NCBI GenBank assembly: GCA_027946555.1
Contig: JAPEVC010000081.1
Location: 1-64,000, forward strand
DNA: 64,000 nt
Direction: 5' to 3'
Source: Gnomoniopsis sp. IMI 355080
Lineage: Eukaryota; Ascomycota; Sordariomycetes; Diaporthales; Gnomoniaceae
The notes below the pieces were generated by a model that saw nothing but the letters and a program-made list of their open reading frames with translations, did not search any database and was not told where the DNA came from. Both the position numbers and the translations under genes were made by a program. Below are positions 36,146-49,197 of the stretch, in pieces (position 1 is the first letter of the stretch; each line of letters begins with the position of its first letter).

Positions 36146-39100
36146 GAGACTTGAAATGAATGTCTGTCCGTCCGTGGTAGTGTGGGAAAGGCAAAAAAGG
36201 AAACTTCGTTCATATCCGGACGCGGCAACATGGATTCCATGCAATTGATGACGGCTAGAGTAGCTGTCAAACCTGTCACTCAATGAGCCGCACTGTGTGA
36301 ATTGTGATCGCCTCTTGTTGCGCCATGGCAAAGTGACCTGTCAGATGGAGACATGCATATGTCTCCTGTGCTCCAAAATAAAACCCCCGAGATGGCAGGA
36401 TCATACGTAATCGGTTTGTTCCGAGTATCAGGCGCCAATTTCTCATTCTCTCTTCGAGACGAGCAGCCCCTAAGTTGCTTTTTTGGCATGCGCGCGGCAT
36501 TGCGTCGCTAACAAACGCCTTATTCCATATTATCATTTTTGGGGGGTGGTGATTGTTGTTTTTGTTTTTTTCTCACCGGTCAAAGCTAGCATGCACATGG
36601 CAAGGTTCAAACTGTCTGTGCGCCCTTACAAATCACCAGGGCTTTGGTTCTTGGTAATCTAGCGCCCCGGCGTCAGGGCCAGCCAGGGCGGCCCAGGTTG
36701 CGGGGAAAACGTGGACTCACAAGCCCTCCCGAGAGGGAAAAAGAAAAGAACAAAACGTGGCTAGGTGTGCGTGTCCCCAAGAAAAAGCTTTGTTCACTTT
36801 TTGTAAATTAAGCGAGCCGGCAGCCCATTTGGAGGGAACAGAGAGGGGGGGGGGTTACTATGGTATATGCGGAATGGGGCGCGTTTGAGAGTGGGCACAC
36901 TTTTTGACGAGGCTGAAAGGCGTGGCATCCTCCGTGAGCACATTGATCCACGCGAGATTTAAAGGATCGTGAAATTAGCAGTCCATTTTCTCACTGGCGC
37001 GTTTCGGCGGGGGACACACACACACTTTGGTTTCCTTCGCGACTGAGCTGCCCCGAACGGAAAATTCTCCGCGGGCCTTGCACCTTGTTTGGTTGCTTGG
37101 GTTTTTGGTCCACAAATGCCGTGATCGGTAACCCGACTTTATGGTTCTCCCCCGAAGCCGCCCTAGTCCCGTTACGTGTGTGTGCATCTAGAAACTCCCC
37201 AGTGGACAATTGGTTTGTACCTTATGTATGTATGTACAACAACATCAGATAAGAAAAGAACTCCTTCGTCGCTATACGAGAGAAATGCTACCGACGGTCT
37301 GGGTCAATGCCGGATGAGGGCGTCACGGCCACAGGCGTAACTTGTACTGTATCCTCCCGGTCCACGCATATCTTCAGCTCCACCTTGAGAAGCGAGAGCC
37401 GCTCTTGGTGCGCAAGCCATGAGCATCGTGTGGGACTCTGGAGCGGGTTTCCCACCCACTCACGGACGACTTTGTCTGGGGTCCCACAGAAAAAGACTGG
37501 CTCGTGGTGGTTGTTTATGTGGCCAACCCAAAAGAAGACGGACGGTCATCTAGGGACGTTGCAGCTCCGATCTGGCCGACTGGATCTAGTATGTACGGTG
37601 GGTGACTGCAACACCGGGGTGCGGACTTTCATGACCCAGTCAGGCATTCACTAGTGGAAAGTACTATAGATGCAAGGGCACGAATTATCATGCCACCAGC
37701 ATGTGTGTCGGTGTATTGACTAGAGGTGTGTGTAGCCGTATACGATGACACGTTCCTTAATCATGCGTGACAGAGATGTGCCCTCGTCAGATTGACGACA
37801 TCAACGCCCGCTTTCGCTGGGACATCGGAGCCAAATACGGGCCCGAGGCTCTGGTAATGTGATTGCAGAATTCTGAGGGAAATGACAATACCACACCACC
37901 ACCGCCGCAGGACTCGTCGTGTAGCAGCGAAGCTCGCGGCCTCTTGTTTCACCAGGGGCAACGGCGCACAGAGCCACGCTGGTCATATGTGAGCTCGTTC
38001 ATCAGCCAAGCTCTGCGCGGAGAGCTGGACTTTGGTGCTCTCTTTGAGTAACACTTCTGTATTTGATCGGTGGTACATTGGGCCCGCTCCGTAATCAGTT
38101 GTGAATGCATTGACCTGGCTGGCCCCCTCCCCCCGGGGCCTGAAACTTGACATTTTGATTCACGGATGCCGGGGCGGGCGACGACATATCGTGATCGGGA
38201 AAACCAAGTCAGTGGGTTCCGTACTGCCCAAACAGAGCAAAGTCTCAGGTGCCTTTGTATCACAGCGACGGTTTCTTTGGTCGCAAAGGCCTTGTTCTCG
38301 AGACGCAGCTTCCCGTATCACAAAGAGGTGAAGGCGGTGACGGCGGTCAAGTAAATTGTTGGGCCCCCCGCCCCTTCTTAGTAGCGGACTACATCGGTTC
38401 ATGGATAAAGTTACTCGGACTGTGGCCGGGTGAATGGGCTTGTGGGCGTTTGTTGTTACTCGCGCGGGCAGAAGTGAACACCTTCCAGCTGCAGGTCAAA
38501 TCGTCTCTCCCTTTTTACCATGTCTTGTGTGTATGTGTGTGTGTGACGCAGGGATGCTAGTAACCGTCTGCGAGATTCGCGAAGTCGGACTAAGCTGTTC
38601 CCGTTGTTCTTGGCGTGGTCTTTTGTGCTTCCACACCTTTGCAACCCGTGGTAGGGGCACACCTGTCGACCAAAAAGTCGCGTGGGCTGCTTGGTGTCAA
38701 GGTGTGGAAAAAGCCACCTCTCCGCGGATTGGCTGCTGGTCGTCGGCCGAAAGCCAGGATTGGACGTCTACACACAACAAAGTGTGGCTTTGCCGCCGAC
38801 GGGTGTCCTTTGCGCCCCTCCCATCCCGCGCCCCCATAGCGATGAGATTGGCGGTCGTTCGTCCAATGTTCCAAAGCCACATAGTGGGAGAAAGCCTGGT
38901 GGAGGGTGCGGCATTTCCCTTGCACAACAAGTCATGGACTCAGATGGCCCTGTAAGGTACAGAGCCAAGTCCACTGCACTGCAGCTAAAGCAATGATTCA
39001 TCACGTTCGGGTAGGGACGTCAGCCACTATGGAGAAAGCGCGGTTTATTCCAGCTTGTGCACATGTCTCGGGCGTGACACTGTGACGAAGTTGCATTTTG

Positions 39101-42100
39101 GTTTTTTCGATGCGGTTTCCATATGCCAGTCTTTCCAAATACGGCTTCATGCCCACGTCCTCGGGTGCCATACAGAATTAGGCGGGATATTCCGTGCCGT
39201 CGAGGTTTGGCGCGCTTGACAGACAGTCGGGGCGGCACAGGGAGGGGGGGTCAAGATCCCGGTCGTGTGGTACCCTCAAAGACTCCAAACGGCCACCGAC
39301 AGCCCCTCCTGTTCGCCTACCCCCTCTTGCGGAAATTCAGCGCGCTCTTTTCCCTCTTGAGCAATGTTCGCGAAAAAAGCAGAATAGTCCTGTATAACAG
39401 CCACGTAGTAGTGAGGGGACAGCACTGACTGCACGTCTAATGGACTACATACCGCATTCACATATGATCCCAACCGGGTGGTTTTGCCGTAAGCTTGACT
39501 GTCGGATTTGTACCAGTTTCAAAACCACGCAGCCGCATGTGGACGCCTGCTGGGTTCGGGACCGATTGCTTCTGTCATGTTTGACGGGGCTTTGTATATG
39601 AGGAACTCGGTGTAACGCAGTCGAATCTCCCCCCTTCCCACCAGACCGTGCGCTGTGCCGTGACCTCTCAAGCCGCAATATAATTTGCGACCTGGAAAGC
39701 TGAGGTGCAACGGCAGCCGACAGCTCGTACAAGGCAGCCTCTGCGGTAGCTAACTCGTGGGTGTAGTCGTACCCCGGCATCATGATGAACTATGCGGCCT
39801 TCTGTACGTGGGGAGATGGCAATTACTATGTAGTCAAATTATGTACTTGCGCAGCTAGCTTTCTAGACCATAACAGCAAGGCATGAGAGTGCTCTCGACG
39901 GCGGCTGACATCCGAGGAAAGAAAACCGCCAAGTTGGCTGGCCAATCGAGACGTCATGTTCATGTAGGCATCTCAATTGGGTTTGTCGGATATAGCTCCC
40001 GCACAACCTGAAATATGGAACCAATAGGACAACCGCCTTGACTGGCCGACGGGAACACCCCGCGCCAGACGAGGGCGCAGAGCATCGTGGCACGCCTGGG
40101 CAGGTCTTTTTGCGACCCCTTGCCTGAAGAAATGAACTCAGTCAGGATCGAAGACAATGCTTGCCACACATGTGGCTTTTGATGTTGTGAATCTTGCGCC
40201 AGTTCCGTACGTATAAGTAGATAGATACGTGTACGTACAGCACGCAGTACAGCAAAGTACAATGGTACTTGGGGTCCGGAAGATCAAGACAGCGGCGGCA
40301 TGCGTTAGTCCAGACTGTGCCCTGCATGGTACCGGAATCTGCGAGATGGTCTGCAGCGCTGCACCTCTTCCTCAGCAAATGAGAGTCTCATCAGTACCAG
40401 CCCGATCTTGATGTTCAGATGGCTTGCAGAACTTGGAGATCGGGTTTCTGCAACCACCATGACACAACAAAGGGTGCGTGTCGTTTTTTCCGGAGTCGAA
40501 AGTGAAGAAGGCTGCTCGAGGGGCCCGTTCTACCTGGTAAGTACATACCTTAGGTAATGATGCACATTGCACGACGCTCACTGATTTCTGGAGACCCTGA
40601 CCCTGGTCGTTTCCCTCCTGCGTAACACCAGAATGGGAAGTGCAGTCAGCTTTGCTCCTCGTTGAACGGGCTGATCCGTGATGAGCATCCAGCCACAAGC
40701 ACACCGGTCTAGCAGAGGCAAAGCAATTTCTTTCCCCGTAGAGAGGCAATCCTCGGATGATGGAGAATGCGATCAGTCTTGCACTTAGTCTTGCACTTGA
40801 CGACGCCAGTTGCTTCTGCTGCTCCAACATAGTTAGATCCGACGGATTTGTACGGCCGGCGAAGAATACAGCTCATCTAGTTCACCGGCGTGGAGAAGAT
40901 ACCCGCCTATTTTTTTGTTCTTGCAACGGCCATGTACGCGTTATTTACTGATTCGCGGGTTTCGCCGTGCTGGGCTATTCGTTGCGGGACCTCCCAGGCC
41001 GGCGGAACCCATGCTGGCCATGTTATGTGTGTCTCTTTGCGTTCTGGAATTCAAATCGCCTGCAGACGAAGCCGAGGAATGAGCAGCAGCAGTCGTCCCG
41101 TTCCTGCGTTGAATCAAAATCCTATGAATGCCCGTCGGATGAACCATGAGGATAAATCATGATATAGCCCTCGAACAGACCAGTCAATATCGGAGACAGA
41201 ACGTCTAATGAGGCTCAAATGTACTTCCTACAAATGGCAATTAACGTGGCAATCCCGGTAACCAGTGAATCCCTTCCTTCTACATGGGGTAGATTGCCAA
41301 TTGGCAAGGGGCACATACACAGGCGTCTTTATGTGGACGATATTGCTAACGGAACGAGGCTGCGCAATAATGGCATGGGTTACTGAATCAAAGCGCCCGG
41401 AACGGGCAGTCAACGGCCGTCATTACTAAAAGCGTGTTGCTGTTGCGAATTGTGTGGAGCGAACAGAACAAGCGTATCGTCGTCTCACGTGGAAACGGAG
41501 TAAACGACGGCAGGGAGTGTGGGAGGCAAGGTGAACTATCTCGGTACCGGATACACAGCCATAGGTATTGTGCGATAAGTGGAGACGACATTGATATGAG
41601 ATTCGGAAGTGTTTCGATTGATTGCAGGGCCGCGACGATTCATCGAAATGTCAATGGGCGGAGCAGCCTGAGGCCAGCCTTGCACATTGCTCGACATTGT
41701 ATGTACTTAACAACTGTCGAGGCCGGGGCTGGGGGCCAATCAAGGTGGGCCCAGCCGTATGGTGTAATGTCTGGTTCTTCCGTTGTTTCGACAAAAAGAC
41801 GCTGTGTTTTTTTTTTTTCCAAGGAAGGCTGACAGTTCCGATGTGACATTCCCGGAGGAGACTGCAGGAGGATCTGCTGCCCATCCTCGACAATGAAATC
41901 GCCTCCTGACAAGGGCGAGTCATGGGCTACCAACTCATGACGAGGGCAATGGTCGCGATTGAATACGGCGGCACAATGCCACACGAATGCGACAAGAGTG
42001 CAACAGCATTTTCCACCTACTGTGGTTCGAGCCTCCCAGTGACACTGGGAAGGATGCCGGCCATCCGACATTACTCGCACATCTAGCACATCTTAGCACC

Positions 42101-43878
42101 AATATTCTGCACCTACTGGTCATAGTGATGGTACGAAGTTTCCGCAATGATGCGGATCATCGGGTCAGGACGGGACTCCAACAGCTCGTTTAGCAACCCA
42201 TTCTGCTCGAGGGATCCGTCGTCCTTCTCTGACGAGGCTTCCAAGCGTGTGGAAGGTGTTATCCTGCCACCCTCCATCAAAGTCGCACTAGAAATTAGGT
42301 GCAGGAACTTGACTCGATGTCGACTGACTGCCTCCACTGCCTCCAGCTTCCAGAGGTTGATGCTTCAAGTCGTTGGACAGACTAACTTATTTCAAAGTCT
42401 GGAAATAGCTTTCTTGACGATTGTTGGCTTTCGGTAGGCACGTCAGGAAAGTCTGTTGTTGAGACGAAACCATCAATTCTGGCTGGATCGCCCTTGGCTC
42501 ACCCCACAAAACCCAAGCCGCACAGTGACAGGAGGTCGGAAACGGATCTCCATCGGTTCCAAGCCAAACCCATCGACCTGGGCAGAGCTCCCTGGTCAGA
42601 AACCGGATGACAGTGCATGCGGGTCCAGGGGAGCCCAATCGCAAGCTTGCGCTTAGGACTGACAGCCCAACCCTAACCTGTCATGCCAGATCGCCAAACC
42701 GATACTCCCGGTAGATCTGCAGGATCAACCAATCGCATCTGTGTTCGCCCCATCCTGAGCAGGTTGACAGGTGTTTCCCGATGGCACAATCTCACACGAC
42801 GAGCCAAACCGACCATGAAACGTGCCCGTCTTCTCAACTTCAATGTGGCTGTGAACATAGTGTCTTGGAAGGCTACCTTTCGCTTCGCAAAGCGCATCTT
42901 GGGTAAGAGTCTATTGTTCGTCCGTCTCGGAAGGGACTGCATGAACCGATTAACCCTGACAACTGTAGCAGCCCCCGTGCTCTGTAACTGTATGGTCAGC
43001 CTATCACGCTGTTGCAGTTCTACGAGTATTCACTGTGGCTGTGTATTGCCTCACAAGTTTGCCTTTCAAATTGAATCTGGTCAATGGTCTGGGTGTCTTG
43101 CCGCTGCAACTATGCCTTTGACAGGTCAAATCAGTGCCCTTTGTCGGTCCTAGTCTAATAGGGTCAAGCTCCACGAGTGCATAGTCTTCAAGAGCCCCAA
43201 AGCAGAAGGGCCGTTGGAATATCCTGTCGAGAAAGTTTTGTAGCACAAATTATGATACATTTGGCCAAGACAGCGAGTGGCGAGCCTAGTAAAGCAACAG
43301 TCGTCGACTGAAACCTTGCATTGCGCGAGGCAAGAAGAGATGAATCTGACGTTTGGGTGTCATCTAGATTCTGGCCGTACACTGACGTTTGGCGTTCTTC
43401 CCAAGTAATAAGCGTGATCTGTCGTTCGTTGCTTGCAGTGCGATTGGCTGTTTGATGAGACGGCAAACGCCAGAAACAAAACATAGCCACTGCTGTAGAA
43501 TCCGGATGCCGAGGGACTATGATAGCCTCGCACAGCTGCGATCAACGACCTACGCCATAATTGCAATGGTTCAGTCAGGGGCATGTGTGAGTGACGGGAC
43601 GAGATGACATGAAGCATAGCATTGCACGATTGTGGCAGCTTTGTTGTGACAGGCTGGTGACGGCCTGTTCTTGCCAATCGGACTTCGCACTGCATCTTTG
43701 GTTTCTTTTCTTGCCCCAAAATTTTGACGAAACCAGGTGCGCGGGTGAGTAAAGGCCCGTCGGGCGATCAAGTGGCACGCCGTCGACTGGTGGTGCATGG
43801 GTGGTAGGTAGATCGACTTTCCTCGTCCGAGCGTTTGAAGGCTTGGGCGTTGTCACCAGCACCATTTGTCACCGTGCT

Positions 43879-43928
43879 GGACCGTGGACCGTGGACCTTG
43901 GACCACGGACCTTGGACCTATGGACCGG
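43879..43928 (+). repeat. GGACCNN heptamer tandem repeat
   Basis: Seven consecutive units that begin GGACC, six of them 7 bp apart and the last shifted by one base, with variable final bases (GT, GT, TT, AC, TT, TAT, GG). The regular spacing sets it apart from random sequence. It lies about 2.7 kb upstream of the homeobox start codon. Confidence 0.75.
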
Positions 43929-44371
43929 CGCTGGTTCGGAATTCCCAGAGAGCTGGTACCACACATAGTTCTAAGATTAGTTGTCGCCGGGCTCGGAAGC
44001 GGCCTTCGCGCCACCGCCGACCTTGACGGGAAGTGGATGTCTGTCTACTACGTCGTGAACTACGGCCTGTGTAGCCGAAGGCTGGCTGCGACAGTTGCCG
44101 TGAGGGCTAACGAGAAGCATAAAAACGGTCCGTACTATGGTAGGTAGTGAAGTGGCGCGGTCATGTTGCGACGGAGCTTCTTTTAGCTGAAGTGCGGAGT
44201 GGGGCTGTCTGGGTTTCGGTTCAATCGGTTGTGGCAGCTGACAGCAAGAGCTTATCAAGATGAGATTGAATTGCGATTGGAGTCAATCAAGAAACTCTCG
44301 GGAAATATGTGTCAGGCCAGCCCGGTAATGGTTTATGCCTGCGTGTGGTCTGGTGTTTTGATGGTAGGAGA

Positions 44372-44414
44372 ATGCCTTAGGGTGCCATGCCTTAGGATGC
44401 CATGCCATGCATGC
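44372..44414 (+). repeat. short ATGCCTTAGG / GCCATGC direct repeats
   Basis: TGCCTTAGG occurs twice, with GCCATGC units between and after, within 43 bp. The arrangement suggests local slippage duplication. Confidence 0.55.
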
Positions 44415-44538
44415 TATAGCACTTGCGGTATGTGGACACATCCGGCCAGGTCGGGGTACTATGGCAGGTCAGTGCTTGGTCGCCGACTCGGGTAGAGGTA
44501 GAAGTCCTGTACTACATACATACTATAGTAATATGTGG

Positions 44539-44561
44539 AAAAAAAGAAAAGAAAAGAAAAG
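44539..44561 (+). repeat. (AAAAG)n microsatellite
   Basis: A poly-purine run with AAAAG units repeated about three to four times in the homeobox upstream region. Confidence 0.65.
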
Positions 44562-45091
44562 AGGCTTAGGTAAGCCCGTCTTCACTTTTTTACGAAGAAG
44601 CACGCTTGTCAACATTCCAGAACATGACCACGACCTCCTTACCCGAAGCACTGGTACCGACCTTTTGCACGCGGAGCTGAAACCATCTGTGCTGCTTCTG
44701 CCGAGGAGTTGTCTGTGTCACTGGAAACACCTTCCATCAGTTGTCCGTTTACGAACGACTCCTGCGCAGTAGACCGACGCTACTCAAAGACGCTACAAAG
44801 ACCCCGAATATGCTGCTACGCTTCCCTTCCCGCATCGCAAGGCCATCCGATGCTAGGACCAATGCAGGCCCGTCCTAATATGTCATGACTTTTGACAAGG
44901 CTTGTCACGGTGCAACGGTCGCGTCTGTCGCTGGGCTAACAGCCCGGAAACTCCGTTCTTTCTTTTGCTTGCCGGGATGAGCTGCTTACCCGAATACGTG
45001 CAGCACTCATTCACTCTGCGACGACGTTGCTTTTTGCGTGCCCACTTCTCCATCGTCTGTGTCTGTGGGCCGTCTATCCCGAGTACCATAG

Positions 45092-45110
45092 TACTTACTT
45101 ACTTACATAC
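45092..45110 (+). repeat. (TTAC)n microsatellite
   Basis: Three to four TTAC units, followed by a near-match to the TACCTAGGTA palindrome. It lies in the homeobox upstream region. Confidence 0.55.
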
Positions 45111-45287
45111 CTAGTACTATGCTTCCACAGCACAGCACGAGCACAAACTCCAGCCCAGCTTGCAGCCAGCGACCCCGGCCCATGCCCCCATCTCCGGGAT
45201 CCATCGCCTCATGCACCCACGGTCCCACAATATCGTCGACATGGACAGGGACCAGGGCCTTCGACAAGGACAAGGCTGCCATGTACG

Positions 45288-45336
45288 GGCATGGTCATGG
45301 TCATGGTCATGGTCAAGGTTATGGTTATGGTCGTGG
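45288..45336 (+). repeat. GGTCAT hexamer array
   Basis: About eight degenerate units of GGTCAT/GGTTAT in tandem. In one frame this would encode a HGHG/YGYG run, but the surrounding frame has no other coding character, so I treat it as a non-coding simple repeat. Confidence 0.65.
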
Positions 45337-45551
45337 TCTCAGGCATCCCGGTCCCACCACGAGCCTTGCACTACCTACCCTGGCCCTCTCCGGCAGCAGA
45401 CGCCATCCACACATCCACAGCGGGTACGGATACTGTCCATGGCGCCCCTTGTTGTGTCTTGTCACCAAAAACTTGGCCCGCATCGCCCACTGAACGGGCC
45501 CGGTCTGGCTGCCTGGCTGCCAGGTCTCTTTGTCACCTGTCGCTGTTGAAG

Positions 45552-45564
45552 CCCCCCCCCCCCC
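45552..45564 (+). repeat. poly-C run
   Basis: About 13 consecutive C's followed by five A's in the homeobox upstream region. Confidence 0.75.
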
Positions 45565-46199
45565 AAAAAGGTCCATTGCTCCTGGTCTGGCGTACGGAAA
45601 CCGGGTCTGGACAGTCTGCTTGCCCGTTGGCTCCACAGCTAAATCACCGCCGCGCCCTGGGCTCTTCACCTTGGTCCCTGTACTCGATACAGACCTCCAG
45701 CGCTATGGGCCCTGGGGAGTGACGGTACAGTGACCTGTCCATGCCCCTGTACTGTTCCTCTTCCTCCTCAGATCGTCCGGTGGAGGTCGATGCTGTTGTC
45801 ATACTCACCCATGTCTCGCATGTCTGGTCTCCTTCAGGTTTAGTCGCCAGCCGACCGCACCTCTCCACAACCTCGCATCTCCTCTGCTGGGATGATACAT
45901 GATCACTCTGAACGCCTCCCTTTTGAAAATGTTTCTCACGCCCGCTGTTGTTTATTACCACAGTGGCTCCCTTCCCCTTCATCTGAAGACTGAATGGTCG
46001 TAACTGCAGCTAAGCACCTGTCAGTTTCACCTGGATTCATTCCGCCTCTCGTGCTGTTGAAGATTCTCTCTTGCACCTAGATCTCAAGTCTCGGACCTAG
46101 CCTTCCCAGGCCACCACCCGAGCCTCTCGTCCATTACCCCTTTAGGCACAGTCTGTCTTGTGGGTTCGTCCGTTACATCGGCGCCTTGGGACTGACTAG

Positions 46200-46495
46200 A
46201 TATACATCCACGCTACCGCTCTCGGTGTTCTACAAAAAGGATTCGCATCCTCCTTCCACCCCATTTTTCTTTGCACGCCGTCTATTCACCCATACTGTAT
46301 TTTCACCTTTCGACACCACACAACTTCCACCACTATATCTATTAGATATTCGACCTCTACCACCCGGCATACGTATATATATATATCCTTTTTACCATAC
46401 CTGAGCATCACCTGGTAGCAGCACTATACCACCGACAGACTTGAATCGAGACACATGCTGCTCTCTCCGAGGTCTTGATTCGGAATTGTCTTTCG
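46200..46495 (+). promoter_or_regulatory. pyrimidine-rich promoter/leader of homeobox gene
   Basis: A C/T-rich stretch on the coding strand, ending in a TA dinucleotide run (46373-46386) and leading into a likely leader intron. Pyrimidine-rich sequence around transcription starts is common in filamentous fungi. The exact start of transcription cannot be read from sequence. Confidence 0.45.
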
Positions 46496-46565
46496 GTAAG
46501 ACATCCTCATCACCTCAATGTTGGCAAGGCTAGACGATGAGTACCGAAACTTAACTGACTGTCAG
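46496..46565 (+). other. probable 5' UTR intron of homeobox gene
   Basis: A 70-nt segment opens with GTAAGA, has a plausible branch site (CTTAAC, or CTGAC just downstream) and ends in CAG, 43 bp before the start codon. Size and signals match the other introns here. It is non-coding, so reading-frame continuity cannot test it. Confidence 0.55.
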
Positions 46566-46608
46566 ATTTCGAATTGGTAGCCATCGCGAGAGGAGTTTCT
46601 GGGAGGTT

Positions 46609-48068
46609 ATGGAAAATAGTCCTCGGGGGACTGACAGCAACGATTTAAATCACAATCAACCCGAGCAGAATCCGAAAATGTCGATACTTGCTATGGCCAC
46701 TCCTACTCCTCATGCCCCCTTCCGCCGGGAGTACTGGGACGAGGCGCGAGCAACTTCCTACGCCCCTTCTTCGAGACCCAGATCTGATGGAGACCGGGTT
46801 GCGCTGCCCTCCATCCGACAGGTAAACTTCAAGATCACTCATTCGCAATACTGTCCTTCACTAACAAGCCGTAGATCATCCCTAATTTCCCTGAACTGCA
46901 ACTTCGAAACGCACCACAGGCTCAAGATGGATCAGTCAGGACTCCTGTATCTGCAACTTCACCAACAGCACCAACGCACGGGGTGATGACTCCAGAATAT
47001 GTGCACTCACCTAGCTCGAACAAGCGGAGGCGCCTCTCAGTCGAGGATGAGAGGGAGGAGCGTGCAAACCGTGTACCAAGGCTTTACAACAGCCCTCCAA
47101 GGACGACTGAGAGGAACATACCTCGCCCAGCCTCGCCGGCCTATTCACAACAGAGAGCAGTAGCGCCGGAGCACTGGGGACAGGCCTCTCGAGCGAGTCC
47201 TCGTCTGCCGCAAGGAGGCTTGCCAGCAATCCGATCACCAGTCGCTCTGGAGCCCGTCGAGCGTCCAGAGGTCCGTCCGTCTCTACCCAGCTTTCCTGCT
47301 CCTATGGGTATGGAGAGAGGACCCGCTCCTCCCATGCCACGCATGCGCGGCCATTCGAGCGACGACTACCTGCAAGAAATGCCGCGGCCGCTATACGTTC
47401 ACCCATCCGACCCGAGATTCGAGCCTGCCGGATCTTACCGCCAACCCGCTTCTTATGGATACGGCTACCACCACCCTTCAAGGCTACAGTCCCTGTCTGT
47501 GGGCTCAGTTCACCCACTGGATAGGACGCCCTTCTCAGCCGTCGGTTATGGCCCCCACTATGGAGATTATATGCGCTTTGGTGAGATGGCGATTGGTGTG
47601 GGCACAGACAACAAACAGCGAAAGCGGAGGGGCAACCTCCCCAAAGAGACGACAGACAAGCTGCGAGCTTGGTTCGTCGGTCATCTTCACCACCCATACC
47701 CCACTGAGGACGAGAAGCAGGAGCTCATGCGTCAGACTGGTCTCCAAATGAGTAAGTGCATCTAAACAAGTCGATCAGAAGGTTTTCAAAAACTAATGAA
47801 CCACTTTCTAGACCAAATCTCGAACTGGTTCATCAACGCCCGTCGCAGACAGCTCCCCACAATGATCAACAACGCTCACGCCGAGCGTGATGCGATGTCT
47901 TCCCGTGGCACCGATGGCAAGGTCCTACCATCCACCGAGCGCGGCGACTATGAGGACGTCAAGAACCGACGCAGCCCGACCACGAGTGATGGCGGAGACA
48001 GCGCCTTCGACGACGAACTTGACCCTCGCAGACGTTCCCACAACCTGAAGCGCGGTGGCAGCTACTAG
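46609..48068 (+). CDS. TALE-class homeobox (KN) transcription factor
   Basis: There are three exons, 46609-46821, 46875-47751 and 47812-48068, about 448 aa. The first 275 residues are Pro/Ser/Arg-rich and disordered, with a bipartite basic patch NKRRRLS. The homeodomain (about 305-370) has the three-residue extension between helices 1 and 2: KQRKRRGNLPKETTDKLRAW, then HHPYPTEDEK. Helix 3 joins across intron 2 to read NQISNWFINARRR, with Asn51 intact, as in the Cup9/Tos8 and PBX/KNOX families. The tail is acidic and Ser-rich. Fungal TALE factors regulate development, conidiation and fruiting. The intron interrupts the codon for homeodomain position 43. The gene stands alone, with about 15.7 kb upstream and 8.7 kb downstream free of recognised genes, which fits a developmentally controlled regulator. 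Confidence 0.93.
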
Positions 48069-49153
48069 GTTAGCACATACACAAACTGTACACATATCCA
48101 TTTCAGCACGACCGATCGGGCTTTCTTCATAAACATATTGTTTTTTTTTTTCGCGGCATCGTATATATCAAAAGCTCAACAATCTACGGCATTGTCTCGT
48201 GAGACATAATCGTTTGTCCTACATCATCGGACCACGAAATGGAGTCTGGATGGATATCTTATTTTTTGGAGGGAATCGTTTGGAAAGGGGCGGCGGCGGA
48301 CAATCAGGCTGGCACCTTTTGCGAGGCCAAGCCACAAGGCTAGACACACGGGCGGCGGCATTCTGAGATGGGATGGGTGGCTATCTGCAGCAACAGCAAC
48401 AAAAACATGCATTGGAGTCTTTTGCTTGCGTCCTAGAAGGAAATGCTAGCACACAGGGGGATGGGAGAGTAAGCATAGACACGATACTTCACTAGCATGT
48501 CTGGATCCATAAGCTATCCTATTTGGAGACGCCACCGAAAAGACTTGCTGGACAGCATACTCGGGAATCAAAACATTTATTACCAAGCTATCACTACCTG
48601 TGAATTTCTCTCATCAGCTAGTCTGACTCTTGGCAATGAACAGCAGCAATAATGGGTGATACCTTCTTTCATGTTCCACCACGATAAGTCTCTAGTCTCG
48701 AATAGAGGCAGAGACGGTTATTTCGACTAATTCTCAGCCAACATTGATTAAAGTTGCCTTCGACTGCCCAAACAGCGGGTCACGCCTACCAGCATGATCA
48801 GCGAGCCAAGCATTCGTCCCAAACTTTCCATACACGGCTTCTAATCCACGCTGCCGGGTTCGCATATTGCCCCCAACAGCCTGGGCACATTTCTGCCTTT
48901 CGTAAATAAACTATCTTGTCCCACGTCTAATAAAGCGCTAGCATGGCAAGAGGAACGAGGAAATTAAATTTAAAATATAGGCATAGCCATCCCATGCGGC
49001 ATTTGTTTCAGACGCCCCCCGATTGTGTTCAATACCCAGCACATCCTCTGATTTGGATCTTCCCTCCTTCTAATAAGCCCTGGGTTTTCGCCCTGCCTCT
49101 GCAAAGCGGCATGATTGTGACACGCGGTACTACCAAAGCGGCGAGAGAAAGTT

Positions 49154-49154
<1 letters not shown>

Positions 49155-49196
<42 letters not shown>

Positions 49197-49197
49197 A
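49155..49197 (+). repeat. (TC)n(TG)n compound microsatellite
   Basis: About 15 TC units run directly into about five TG units. It lies in the downstream gene-poor region. Confidence 0.8.

Larger units (their letters stand above)
30899..46495. other. gene-poor region (~15.6 kb) upstream of the homeobox gene
   Basis: I find no frame with coding character over about 15.6 kb. The longest frames (near 35569-36279 on the minus strand and 45027-45722 on the plus strand) lack any family motif, overlap frames on the other strand and contain translated homopolymers. Base composition is balanced and does not look AT-degraded, so this is not an obvious RIP-mutated transposon graveyard. I saw no terminal repeats, reverse transcriptase or transposase. 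It contains scattered simple repeats, listed separately. The last 1.5 kb becomes C/T-rich and is likely promoter and 5' leader of the homeobox gene. A non-coding RNA gene or small spliced genes cannot be excluded by eye. Confidence 0.5.

Noticed and set aside
35569..36279. 236-codon minus-strand frame in the gene-poor region
   Set aside because: It includes a translated homopolymer, has no recognisable motif and lies over several competing plus-strand frames.
42683..43153. 156-codon plus-strand frame in the gene-poor region
   Set aside because: Random-looking translation with no start context, motif or splice partners.
45027..45722. 231-codon plus-strand frame upstream of the homeobox gene
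   Set aside because: It runs through the GGTCAT repeat and a poly-C run, and the composition is not that of a fungal protein.
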